DNA of 64,000 nt from contig JALUUO010000005.1 of NCBI GenBank assembly GCA_027021335.1, positions 1-64,000 on the forward strand, given 5' to 3'. Positions within the stretch are counted from its first letter, which is position 1. Each line of letters starts with the position of its first letter. This document shows positions 28,319-36,850 of this stretch, in pieces. Position numbers and translations under genes: made by a program. Source of the stretch: Nitrospirota bacterium (GTDB lineage: Bacteria; Nitrospirota; Thermodesulfovibrionia; SZUA-242). A model generated the notes under the pieces. That model ran no database searches and had not been told where the DNA came from. It saw nothing but the letters and a program-made list of their open reading frames with translations.

Positions 28319-29728
28319 TTAAGTTAATTTTAATCGCTCAGCTATATTTTGCGCAAAATCCGAAAGCGACTCGTCCCTGGCGCCAAAAACTATAAAGGTG
28401 TTCCATTCTTCAAGTCTGACATTAAGATCTCTTCTTGATTTCAGAAGATCCACTGAATATCCCGCACTTCGAAGTGGAGCGGCCAGGTCTTCGCTTGATA
28501 TTTCACGAGAAACATCGCCGCCGGCGTAATAGATCGGAAGAATAAACAGTTGATCTTCCTTCCTAAGAAAACTACTGAATGTGTCCACGTATCCGTCCCT
28601 TAAAAGTCGCGTGGGACCAAAACCGTGCGGCTGAAATATGTAACATATTTTATGTTTCTCTGCGGAAACCGTCTGCATCAGTGCAGCAATCTTCTGCGGA
28701 TTGTGCGCATAGTCGTCCACCACAAAAAATCCGCCTTCATCAAGATAAATATCAAATCTTCTGTCAATACCCCGAAAATTATAAAGCGGACGAACCAACT
28801 CTGAAAGCGGAACGCCCAGCGATCTAAGCACAGCCAATGCGGCCAGTGCGTTGTAGAGATTGTGCCGGCCAGGCAATTTTATCTCAAAAACCAGACCCTC
28901 GATCCGGAACCTTGAGAAAAATCCCCGCATGACGATATCGCAGGCCCTCACATCAGCTTTTTTGTCTATTCCGTAAGTAAGAGCAGCATGCGGAAGTATG
29001 GCCTCCAGGTTTGTATCATCAGCGTTTACGATCACCAAACGGCGTGTGTTTTCCGCAAGGGTTGAAAACATGGTCTTTGTTTCATCTATCCTGTTGTGAT
29101 CCAAGGAGAGATTGGAAATAATTGTAATCGCTGGATGATACCGCACAATGCTTCCGTCTGATTCGCAGGCTTCAGCCACCAAAAGGCCTGAATCGCCTGA
29201 CAGAGAATTCCCGGGGTTTGATTGCGTCTGAAACTGCTTTACTCTGCCGCCTCCAATATAGTTTGGGACCATGCCCAGTTCCCGCATCATAAAGGCAAGC
29301 ATTCCTGCGGTTGTGGACTTGCCGTTGGTGCCGGCGACCGCAATACTATCAAACCCGTTTATTATGCCCGCAAGAAAATCCGGCCGCAGAACGGTTTTCA
29401 AACCAAGCTCTGCAGCCCGCAGCACCTCGGGGTTGTCAGGCTCGACCGCCGTGCTGAAGACAACAAGATCAAATGACAGGTCCAGCCCTGAACCGTCCTG
29501 GGGAGCAATAAAAATCCCCTTACTCCTGAGCATTCTGAATATCTTATGATCAGGCTCTCTGTCATAATTGCGGTCAGAGCCACATACAACAGCACCATGT
29601 TCGGCTGCAAATGCGGCCAGCGCCGACATACCGCTTCCGCCGATTCCGGAAAAAAAGATTTTACTGCCGTCATAAGAGGCAGGCGAAGAAAAAGACGGGG
29701 TAGTGAAATTGTGGATAAAGTTGTTCAT
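28319..29728 (-). CDS. Mur ligase, MurC/Mpl-like
   Basis: The N-terminal Rossmann domain contains GIGGSGMSALA (residues about 28–38), and the ATP-binding loop is AGTNGKSTT (MurC usually has GTHGKTT). NLSLDHNRID, LPGRHNLYNALAAL and VDDYAHNPQKIAA follow, and the C-terminal domain has FQPHGFGPTRLL. This is a MurC-type UDP-MurNAc ligase fold, but the altered P-loop and FQPHGF signature leave open an Mpl-like or other amide-ligase role. No dcw cluster genes are nearby. It forms a two-gene unit with the KamA-like gene. Confidence 0.75.
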   Translation of the reverse strand: MNNFIHNFTTPSFSSPASYDGSKIFFSGIGGSGMSALAAFAAEHGAVVCGSDRNYDREPDHKIFRMLRSKGIFIAPQDGSGLDLSFDLVVFSTAVEPDNPEVLRAAELGLKTVLRPDFLAGIINGFDSIAVAGTNGKSTTAGMLAFMMRELGMVPNYIGGGRVKQFQTQSNPGNSLSGDSGLLVAEACESDGSIVRYHPAITIISNLSLDHNRIDETKTMFSTLAENTRRLVIVNADDTNLEAILPHAALTYGIDKKADVRACDIVMRGFFSRFRIEGLVFEIKLPGRHNLYNALAALAVLRSLGVPLSELVRPLYNFRGIDRRFDIYLDEGGFFVVDDYAHNPQKIAALMQTVSAEKHKICYIFQPHGFGPTRLLRDGYVDTFSSFLRKEDQLFILPIYYAGGDVSREISSEDLAAPLRSAGYSVDLLKSRRDLNVRLEEWNTFIVFGARDESLSDFAQNIAERLKLT

Positions 29729-29793
29729 AATATTAAGGTTGTTATTAGGTATTGATACCCGTATATTTTCTATTGTAAACTAAATCCATCATT

Positions 29794-29818
29794 ATGGGCG
29801 GGCTTGAAAGCCGCCCAT
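29794..29818. repeat. GC-rich hairpin in front of the BAX-inhibitor-like gene
   Basis: ATGGGCGG…CCGCCCAT forms a stem of about 8 bp that extends with a bulge through CTT/AAG. It lies about 26 bp before the ATG at 29844, inside the likely 5' leader. It could terminate upstream transcription or shape translation; no T-run of note follows. Confidence 0.45.
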
Positions 29819-29843
29819 TACTTAAAAAAAAGAGGTGTTTTTA

Positions 29844-30587
29844 ATGAGAACCGCAAATCCAACACTTAATTCAAAAACATTCACCGGATTTAGTTCCATA
29901 GCTGGTTCCAGCGATGCGATGTCCGTCCAGGGCACGGTCAACAAGACAGGCATATTGCTGGTTCTAGCATTGATCTCCGCAGCCTGGACATGGAATATGT
30001 ATTACACATCCGACAGCCCGGCAGCTGTTATGCCATTGGCTATAGGAGGCGCCTTAGGTGGTTTTATTGTAAGCATAATCACCATATTTAAAAAGCAATG
30101 GGCGCCGCTGACAGCTCCGGTCTACGCCCTTATGGAGGGGCTGTTTCTTGGAGGAATATCATCCATTTTTGAAGCGCAATATCCAGGCATTGTTATTCAA
30201 GCAGTAGGTCTGACCTTTGGCACACTATGGGGTCTGCTTTTGGCATACAAGTCAGGAGTTATCAAAGCGACAGAGAACTTCAAACTCGGCGTGGTTGCGG
30301 CAACAGGTGGAATAGCAATAGTCTACCTGGCAACCATGATACTTGGTTTCTTCGGCATGGAAATCCCCTTTATTCATGGAAACGGAATTCTCGGAATAGC
30401 CTTCAGTGGCTTTGTTGTTGTTATTGCAGCACTTAATCTGGTGCTTGATTTTGATTTTATAGAGTCCGGAGCAGCAAGCGGAGCTCCAAAATACATGGAA
30501 TGGTATGCAGCGTTCGGCCTTATGGTTACGCTGGTCTGGCTCTATGTCGAAATCCTCAGGCTACTTGCAAAATTACGAAATAGATAG
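29844..30587 (+). CDS. BAX inhibitor-1/YccA-family membrane protein
   Basis: There are seven predicted hydrophobic segments (for example TGILLVLALISAAWTW, AVMPLAIGGALGGFIVSII, GIVIQAVGLTFGTLWGLLL, MVTLVWLYVEILRLL), with the family's internal FDFIESGAASGAPKYMEWY near the last helix. It is an inner-membrane protein of the BI-1-like superfamily; its physiological role in bacteria is poorly defined. I choose the ATG at 29844 over the GTG at 29835, since AGAGGTG then lies at proper spacing. It is a single-gene unit. Confidence 0.85.
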   Translation: MRTANPTLNSKTFTGFSSIAGSSDAMSVQGTVNKTGILLVLALISAAWTWNMYYTSDSPAAVMPLAIGGALGGFIVSIITIFKKQWAPLTAPVYALMEGLFLGGISSIFEAQYPGIVIQAVGLTFGTLWGLLLAYKSGVIKATENFKLGVVAATGGIAIVYLATMILGFFGMEIPFIHGNGILGIAFSGFVVVIAALNLVLDFDFIESGAASGAPKYMEWYAAFGLMVTLVWLYVEILRLLAKLRNR

Positions 30588-30639
30588 CGGCAAGGCTAAA
30601 GGTTTAGGGTCTTTTTGCTTTTGAACTTTTCTGGAGTTA

Positions 30640-31251
30640 CTACACGGGCCCTTGCCTTGTTCTTACCTGTGTAAGATATGACAGCAGTTGTTCCACCCTT
30701 TCTGCAAGTTTGTCCGGGTCGGAATCCGAGGATTTATTCATATAATACGCAGGAGCCAGTATTCTCATCTTGTTTCTTAAGTTATCGTCAGCCTTGATTG
30801 CAGAGAAAAAGATGATGGGAATAGGCGGAACACCGCTTTGAGCTTCAATTCCCCTTATAGTTCTTGCAGCGGAAAAGCCATCCATTACCGGCATACTGAT
30901 ATCTACAATAATAGATATCTCCATCGGTTTCTTCTCGTGCAGCAACTTTGCAAAAGCGGATGTCAATTCGAGGCCGTTTTCGAAATCCATAACAACATCC
31001 GCCATATTATTTTTTATCAACAGATCTTTAATTACATTTCTTGTAAACTTTGAATCCTCGGCTATAAGCGCGTAACGCGAAATATCAGGGACAGTCTGAA
31101 CAGCCGGTTTGTTAACAATCTCAAGAGGTTCATCCTGGTAGGACAAGAGAAAACCACAGTAAATACAAGTCTGTTCAATCCGTTGATTACGTTTTATACG
31201 ATTGAAACGGACATCTTCACCACAACAAAGACAATATTGAGTTTCATCCAT
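30640..31251 (-). CDS. Zinc-ribbon plus receiver domain protein
   Basis: An N-terminal four-cysteine zinc ribbon (CLCCGE … CIYCGF, residues about 7–35) precedes a receiver domain (about 58–195; AEDSKFTRNVIKDLL, IIVDISMPVMDGFSA as phosphoacceptor region, FFSAI). No output domain follows, so it is probably a CheY-like adaptor with a metal site. The ORF track begins at a TTG (31275); the ATG at 31251 is at least as likely. No ribosome site is clear for either. Confidence 0.75.
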   Translation of the reverse strand: MDETQYCLCCGEDVRFNRIKRNQRIEQTCIYCGFLLSYQDEPLEIVNKPAVQTVPDISRYALIAEDSKFTRNVIKDLLIKNNMADVVMDFENGLELTSAFAKLLHEKKPMEISIIVDISMPVMDGFSAARTIRGIEAQSGVPPIPIIFFSAIKADDNLRNKMRILAPAYYMNKSSDSDPDKLAERVEQLLSYLTQVRTRQGPV

Positions 31252-31320
31252 AGCGGTTATATATACATCGGACAAAGTTCTGTAAAGCTTTAAGTTTTGT
31301 AACTACCAGCAGAACAAGGC

Positions 31321-32733
31321 TTAAGGTTGGATCCCCAGGTAACGCTTCATACCAGAAGCCGCCTTACGTCCTGCCGCCATTGCTAGAATCACGGTAGCGG
31401 CACCTGTCACTATATCACCACCTGCAAAAACACCTGGAATCGAAGTTTGAAGTGTTTCATCCGTTTCAATATATCCCCACTTGTTCAACTTTACGCCGCA
31501 GGTCTGACCGATAATGGGATTGGCATTGGTTCCAATGGCATATATTACCGTATCCACCTCAAGTTCATATTCGCTATCGCTAATAGGAACAGGACGGCTT
31601 CTTCCCGAACCATCAAGCTCGCCTAATTTCATCATGGTACAACGTATGGTACAAACAGAGCCTTTTTCGTCTCCAATAATTTCTACAGGGCTGGTCAGCC
31701 AACAGAAACAAACCCCTTCTTCCTCTGCATGACGAATTTCTTCTGACCTGGCCGGGCTTTCGGTCCTGCTTCGGCGATAGAGACAATACACTTTTTCAGA
31801 TCCCAGGCGCAGGGCTACACGCGTGGCATCCATTGCGGTATTTCCGGCACCTATCACCACGACTTTTTTACCCAACCGTAGAGGTGTATCCGCAACAGGA
31901 AATTCACCGGCATTCATAAGATTGCAACGAGTCAAAAATTCATTAGCGGAAAGCACACCGTTCAAGAATTCTCCAGGTATGCCCATAAACTTGGGATAAC
32001 CGGCTCCAGTTGCGATAAAAACCGTATTGAAACCCATTTCATCAAGCATCTGTTCAATGGTGAAGAGCCTGCCCACCAGTGTATCACAACATATCTTTAC
32101 TCCCATTTTTTTTAACTTGTTGATTTCCGCATCTATAAGCATATCAGGAAGACGAAACTCTGGAATTCCATAGCGTAATACTCCTCCAGGCAGATGAAGA
32201 GCCTCATATATGGTTACATCGCAACCAGCTTTTGCCATATCAGCGGCACAGGCCAGACCGCTTGGACCTGAACCGATTACACCGACCTTGAAACCCCTGG
32301 GTTTGATACCAGGAGAATTACTCCAGCCCTTTTCAATAGCCATATCGCCAACCCATCGCTCCAGATGTCCAATAGCCACCGGCTCAAGCTTTTTCCCAAC
32401 CGTACAACCAATCTCGCACTGATCTTCCTGCCGGCAGACCCTGCCGCAGATGGCAGGAGATATGCTTGCTTCAGAAAGAATGTCATATGCTCCTTTAAAG
32501 TTTCCTTCGTAGATTTGTCGGATAAAGCCCGGAATATTTATAGAAATAGGGCAGCCGGAAATACATAAAGGCTTCTTACAATCAAGGCATCGGCTGGATT
32601 CGTTGACGGCATCCTCCAGGTTGTATCCAAAGGTCACCTCATCGAAATTATTAACACGAGCAATAGGATCCTGCTCCTGCATGGGAGTACGTTTTTGCGG
32701 AATAGTCTGGATAGTTTTTTTAACTTTAGTCAT
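31321..32733 (-). CDS. nfnB: NfnB-like large subunit / GltD-like flavoprotein
   Basis: The N-terminal Fe-S domain has CLDCKKPLCISGCP and CGRVCRQEDQCEIGC. Two dinucleotide-binding domains follow (VIGSGPSGLACAADMAKAG, VVIGAGNTAMDATRVALRLG) and a C-terminal GIPGVFAGGDIVTGAATVILAMAAG. Together with the adjacent small subunit this is the layout of NADH-dependent reduced ferredoxin:NADP oxidoreductase (Nfn), an electron-bifurcating transhydrogenase. I start at the ATG at 32733, which overlaps the nfnA stop (ATGACTAA), rather than the longer ORF. It ends near 31321, followed by the zinc-ribbon gene. Confidence 0.85.
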   Translation of the reverse strand: MTKVKKTIQTIPQKRTPMQEQDPIARVNNFDEVTFGYNLEDAVNESSRCLDCKKPLCISGCPISINIPGFIRQIYEGNFKGAYDILSEASISPAICGRVCRQEDQCEIGCTVGKKLEPVAIGHLERWVGDMAIEKGWSNSPGIKPRGFKVGVIGSGPSGLACAADMAKAGCDVTIYEALHLPGGVLRYGIPEFRLPDMLIDAEINKLKKMGVKICCDTLVGRLFTIEQMLDEMGFNTVFIATGAGYPKFMGIPGEFLNGVLSANEFLTRCNLMNAGEFPVADTPLRLGKKVVVIGAGNTAMDATRVALRLGSEKVYCLYRRSRTESPARSEEIRHAEEEGVCFCWLTSPVEIIGDEKGSVCTIRCTMMKLGELDGSGRSRPVPISDSEYELEVDTVIYAIGTNANPIIGQTCGVKLNKWGYIETDETLQTSIPGVFAGGDIVTGAATVILAMAAGRKAASGMKRYLGIQP

Positions 32734-33568
32734 GCTTTTTATTGCACTGCGACCAGTTTTCCAGAGCCAGTTTTTCATCATCCCTGAAGCGCCCTAAACG
32801 AATCATCAACTCATCGAAGTCAACAAGATGTCCGTCAAAATCAGGACCGTCTGTGCATCCAAACCTCATTTCACCACCAACTCTTACCCTACAACCTCCA
32901 CACATTCCTGTGCCGTCCACCATAATAGGGTTTAAACTTACCATGGTTTTCACTTTAAGAGGTCGCGTAATTTCAGCACAGGATTTCATCATAACAGGCG
33001 GACCGATAGCTACAACCTCATCAATATCAGGGTGTTTCTCAAAAGCGATCCTAAGGCCGTCGGTAACCATACCCTTGACACCACTAGAGCCGTCATCAGT
33101 ACAGATGATCAAATCATCGCAGTATCGTCTAAATCTATCTTCCCAGAATATTAAGTCTTTATTACGAAAGCCCACTATTCCTATAGCATAAGCACCTTTT
33201 TCTTTATAAGACCTTAATTGGGGAAATACCGGGGCTACACCCAGTCCACCGCCCACGCAAACAATTTTTTTAACATCTCCGATATGACTTGGAACACCCA
33301 TTGGCCCCACAACGCCGGCAAGGCTGGAGCCTGCAACACAATCTTTCTGCATCTGCCTGGTTGTTTTGCCAACAGCCTGTATGACCAGGGTGATAGTGCC
33401 TTTCTGTCTGTCAAAATCAGCAATTGTCAGAGGAATTCTCTCCGATTGTTCATTATGTCTGACAATAACAAACTGGCCGGGTTTAGCAGCCTTGGCCAAC
33501 ATGGGATGCTCAACTTCCAAAAGATAGGTAACATCTGAAAAATCTTCCCGCGCAACAATTTTATGCAT
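32726..33568 (-). CDS. nfnA: NfnA-like small subunit (ferredoxin-NADP reductase-like)
   Basis: This is a 280-residue FAD/NAD(P)-binding protein of the DHODH electron-transfer/sulfide dehydrogenase beta type: GQFVIVRHNEQSERIPLTI (flavin), VCVGGGLGVAPVFPQLR (nucleotide), and a C-terminal [2Fe-2S] loop MCGGCRVRVGGEMRFGCTDGP. The ATG at 33568 has AAGGAGGGGGG upstream and gives the family's usual MHKIVAREDF start; the longer ORF adds 42 unlikely residues. It is coupled to nfnB by an 8-bp overlap. Confidence 0.86.
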   Translation of the reverse strand: MHKIVAREDFSDVTYLLEVEHPMLAKAAKPGQFVIVRHNEQSERIPLTIADFDRQKGTITLVIQAVGKTTRQMQKDCVAGSSLAGVVGPMGVPSHIGDVKKIVCVGGGLGVAPVFPQLRSYKEKGAYAIGIVGFRNKDLIFWEDRFRRYCDDLIICTDDGSSGVKGMVTDGLRIAFEKHPDIDEVVAIGPPVMMKSCAEITRPLKVKTMVSLNPIMVDGTGMCGGCRVRVGGEMRFGCTDGPDFDGHLVDFDELMIRLGRFRDDEKLALENWSQCNKKHD

Positions 33569-33686
33569 AACCCCCCTCCTTAGCCCCGGAAATTTTGTAC
33601 TCGAAAAGGTTAAAAAATCAAGGTAATAGTTCTTGTGGCGCAGAAAAACAAGGTATCTACTATATATTGTTAAGGCATAAAAAATA

Positions 33687-33710
33687 GGGGGCAATCAATT
33701 GATTGCCCCC
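33687..33710 (-). terminator. Palindromic terminator of the cytochrome operon
   Basis: GGGGGCAATCAATTGATTGCCCCC is a perfect 24-bp palindrome followed on the minus strand by TATTTTTTATG. It lies 36 bp past the last cytochrome gene and separates that operon from nfnAB. Confidence 0.85.
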
Positions 33711-33746
33711 TTCCATAGATTTCCGTGCCTTGCAGAATATTGCTTA

Positions 33747-34190
33747 TTATTTTCCAGAGGTAACAAGAGTCCTGATATAAGCAACAAGAGTATTGATTTC
33801 AGAATCGCTGATGACTCTTCCCCAAGGTGGCATCATTGGAGAACGCCCAAGCGAAGAGCCTCCCTCCTTAATCACCTGGTGAATCTGGGCATCAGACAAT
33901 GTGGACATAACAGTTGCATCCGTATGGTCGGCTGGAGGCACACTCATATTAAACGAGTTAAAACCGTCACCTTTGCCTGTCCTGCCGTGACAAAGTGCGC
34001 AATAGTACTGGTATAACTCTTTACCACGCAGTTGCTCACGTGTTAAGTTTGTTGAATGCTTTTGAGGAAGCAGAAAACCGGACCGTTCCGTATGGTCATC
34101 ATCCGAGCCGGAAACAACCTGAGCCGAAAACCAGATGAGCGCTGGTGTAAAAAATATGCTGCATAATATAATTAAAATCCTCTTTGACAT
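33747..34190 (-). CDS. Monoheme c-type cytochrome
   Basis: The 147-residue exported protein has a signal peptide/anchor at 1–28, one heme site CALCH (Cys64, Cys67, His68), and a likely axial Met in SPMMPPWG. It is a class I small cytochrome c, probably a periplasmic electron carrier for the bc-type complex encoded upstream. The stop of the eight-heme gene and this start share a single base, indicating translational coupling. It is the last gene of the operon before the palindromic terminator. Confidence 0.88.
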   Translation of the reverse strand: MSKRILIILCSIFFTPALIWFSAQVVSGSDDDHTERSGFLLPQKHSTNLTREQLRGKELYQYYCALCHGRTGKGDGFNSFNMSVPPADHTDATVMSTLSDAQIHQVIKEGGSSLGRSPMMPPWGRVISDSEINTLVAYIRTLVTSGK

Positions 34191-36151
34191 TACTTTTTCT
34201 CCTTGGCACTTAACAGAAATGCAGTCAGCGCTTCAAGCTCTTTCTCTGTAAAATCGTATACAGGCTCTATCGAGCGCTTCAGAAATGCCTTTGGATCACT
34301 CAGGTAGTAGACGATCCACTCAGTTCTCAGACGTTCACCTACCGAGGTAAGGTCAGGGCCTATGGTGCCGCCTTTAAGGTTGACCTGATGACAGGCATTA
34401 CAAGCATATTTATTATAGTAAAGGTCCTTACCCAGACTTATGACTTCAGGGTCTTTAAGCGACATCTCCTTGACGGAACCGGTGAGTTTCTCCACCCGAT
34501 CGTCAACAAGTGTTGTCCTAAAGTAGGAGTATAGGGTTTCCACCTCAGAGTCGGAAATCTTTAATCGGGGCATACGCTCCACAAGTATCGGACGAATGGC
34601 ATAAGGAGTCTTCATAAAATCTTTCAACCACTTCTCTTTAACCCGGCTTCCTTCAATCGAAATATCCGGGGCCAGGTCCCCTCCCCTCCCATTTATCGTA
34701 TGACAGACCAGGCATCTGTAATTATCCAGAATTTCACCAAATTCACCCTGTGGGTTATAATCCGAAGGACGTTCTCCAAGATGAAGGTGATAGGATGCGG
34801 GCACGACCTCTTTACTGCGGCTCATCAGGTAAGTGGTTAAAGCCTCTGCTTCCAGATCGCTGAAGGTGAAATCAGGCATCTTTAATCCGGCCTTAAACAG
34901 CCTTGGATTTTTCATCTTGTTATAAAGCCAGTTTGGAACCGTGCGCTCCTCATGAGAAACCTCGATCATCCCAAAGTCCATGCGGCTGATATGGGAATCT
35001 CCTATTGCGGTAAGATCCAGGCCGATTTCACCTCGATCCTCAACACCTTCTATTTCGTGACATCCAGTACACCCGTATTTCTCGATCAGTTCCTTGCCTC
35101 GTCCCACGTTTGCCGATTCAACAAACTGTATATTCTGTTGAATAACATCATCTTCCAGTTCCAGGTCTATATACTCTTCAACAATAAATGCAACCAGGTC
35201 ACGAATATCCTGATCACTGAAACCATAAGCAGGCATAAGCGTGTCCGGTCTCATCGCCTGCGGATTTTTAATCCATTCAAAAAGCCATTCAGGGTAGACT
35301 TTTGAAGAAACCTTGGCAAGATCAGGACCTATGTCACCACCTTTTCCTTCAAATGAATGACAGGTCACACAACGTGACTCACTCAGAATTCGTTTTCCCC
35401 TTGCATAAGAGCCGCCCTCAAAGTTATCAGGATCTTTGATCCTAACGCGTGGAATCAGAAAACGCGTCATGTCAGCAGCCTCTTCTTTAGTGAGCTGAAA
35501 ATTAGGCATTTTCGTCTCTGGAAGATACATTTGTGGATTCTGCAGCCACCTGTAAAGCCAGTCTATTTTTACCTTCTCTCCGATCTTAACCAGGGGAGGA
35601 GCCACTTTTACCCTTTCGAGACCCTGAACATTATGACAACCGCGGCATCCGTACTCCTTAAACATGGTACGGCCCTTTGCAAGAACCGGAGCCTCTTGCT
35701 CAATGAAATCTCCATGACACTTTGAACAGGAGTTCTCTAAAAAATTATCACTACTTATAGCCTTGTACCAATCCTCAGTAGGGCCATGAGCATCCTCAAC
35801 CGACGTAGCCAGACCCTGGCCTCCATGACAAACCGTACATCCGAACCTCTCGAAAGAGTGCTTGTCCGCATCCGGATGAGTCGTGTAGGGTTGAGGAGCA
35901 TCAACAAATCTCGGATCCTCAACTCCCAGGTGACATGTCTCGCAACGATCAACCCGATTTAACTTTTCAAGCCATCGCTGGCGAACCACAAACTTAACAT
36001 CATCAAGTTCCGCTTCTCCGCCGCCTTTCTGCTTCAAAAGCTCTTTAAACTCTTTTTGATAAACAAGATACGGCCGGTTATAGTCCTTCCATATCTGCCA
36101 TATGTAAAACAGAAGAATCAAAAAACTTAAAATTACAAATATACGTTTCAT
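34190..36151 (-). CDS. Eight-heme membrane-anchored c-type cytochrome
   Basis: The 653-residue protein has an N-terminal membrane helix (about 3–20) and eight CxxCH sites: CETCH, CTVCH, CSKCH, CRGCH, CVTCH, CTGCH, CLVCH, CNACH. The last five sit in repeated class I-like modules with GxIGPDL and a distal Met-Pro (TKMPNFQ, TLMPAYG, LKMPDFT, ERMPRLK), but the fifth reads SIEPVYD, lacking the Met. It likely replaces the usual cytochrome c1/f of the complex, or extends it into an electron wire in the periplasm. It follows subunit IV in the operon. Confidence 0.87.
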   Translation of the reverse strand: MKRIFVILSFLILLFYIWQIWKDYNRPYLVYQKEFKELLKQKGGGEAELDDVKFVVRQRWLEKLNRVDRCETCHLGVEDPRFVDAPQPYTTHPDADKHSFERFGCTVCHGGQGLATSVEDAHGPTEDWYKAISSDNFLENSCSKCHGDFIEQEAPVLAKGRTMFKEYGCRGCHNVQGLERVKVAPPLVKIGEKVKIDWLYRWLQNPQMYLPETKMPNFQLTKEEAADMTRFLIPRVRIKDPDNFEGGSYARGKRILSESRCVTCHSFEGKGGDIGPDLAKVSSKVYPEWLFEWIKNPQAMRPDTLMPAYGFSDQDIRDLVAFIVEEYIDLELEDDVIQQNIQFVESANVGRGKELIEKYGCTGCHEIEGVEDRGEIGLDLTAIGDSHISRMDFGMIEVSHEERTVPNWLYNKMKNPRLFKAGLKMPDFTFSDLEAEALTTYLMSRSKEVVPASYHLHLGERPSDYNPQGEFGEILDNYRCLVCHTINGRGGDLAPDISIEGSRVKEKWLKDFMKTPYAIRPILVERMPRLKISDSEVETLYSYFRTTLVDDRVEKLTGSVKEMSLKDPEVISLGKDLYYNKYACNACHQVNLKGGTIGPDLTSVGERLRTEWIVYYLSDPKAFLKRSIEPVYDFTEKELEALTAFLLSAKEKK

Positions 36152-36216
36152 TCTAACCCCTATTAAAATTCATCCAAGCAAACCGCCGGTATCAGCAGAC
36201 TTAGTTGACTGTATCT

Positions 36217-36759
36217 TCAATGAGTAGGCCACGGCTCCCAAGGCCAGTAAAAACCCCATATCGGCCCTCTCATAAAGGTGCCAACAATAATAAGCCCTAT
36301 AAAAACAACCACGAATACGGTAAATAATATGTTGTACAGCCTGCGGCTGGGATGAAACCAAAGCCCGGTCCCTACGCGGCTTCTATCGATGTACGGTACC
36401 AGAATAAGAATGATGACACCGACTGTCGGCACAAAAATACCACCCCAAAAAGGCGGCCCCCACGACAGCAGTTCCTGTAAACCCAGAAAATACCAAGGCG
36501 CCTTGGCTGGGTTAGGTGTTACCGATGGATTGGCCATTTCTTCAAGAGGTGCGTCAAAAAAAACAGACATTCCCATGATGAAAATCATAACTAAATAGAA
36601 GAGATTCAACTCTTTTACGAGAAGATGAGGCCAGGTTGTGGTCATCTCTTCAGGCTCTTTGCCAACATGCGGGGTCTCTCCCTCAACCAGGTTCATCAAA
36701 CCATATGACTTAAGGTCTTTTTCCTGCTCGCTCATTCTCTGCTCATCAGACACAGGCAT
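36217..36759 (-). CDS. petD: Cytochrome bc-complex subunit IV-like (C-terminal cytochrome b)
   Basis: The 180-residue protein has three hydrophobic helices (about 50–72, 105–125, 140–160). Near residue 82 it has PNPAKAPWYFLGLQELLSWGPP, matching the Qo-side region of b6f subunit IV/cytochrome b (canonical PEWY reads APWY here). A 45-residue hydrophilic N-terminal extension precedes the first helix. AAGGAGG lies 5 nt before the ATG. It is encoded just downstream of cytochrome b6, together forming the split cytochrome b of a menaquinol-oxidising complex. Confidence 0.87.
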   Translation of the reverse strand: MPVSDEQRMSEQEKDLKSYGLMNLVEGETPHVGKEPEEMTTTWPHLLVKELNLFYLVMIFIMGMSVFFDAPLEEMANPSVTPNPAKAPWYFLGLQELLSWGPPFWGGIFVPTVGVIILILVPYIDRSRVGTGLWFHPSRRLYNILFTVFVVVFIGLIIVGTFMRGPIWGFYWPWEPWPTH

Positions 36760-36850
36760 TTAGTCCTCCTTAATTTAGAAAGGGCAAAAGGATATTCCTT
36801 GAGTCATCCTTCCCCTCAGTCCTCAACTCTCAGTTCTCAGTCCTGTCTTT

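Noticed and set aside
36170-36361. Extra ORF overlapping the subunit IV gene
   Set aside because: It is a shadow frame of petD C-terminal coding sequence without a ribosome site or family match.
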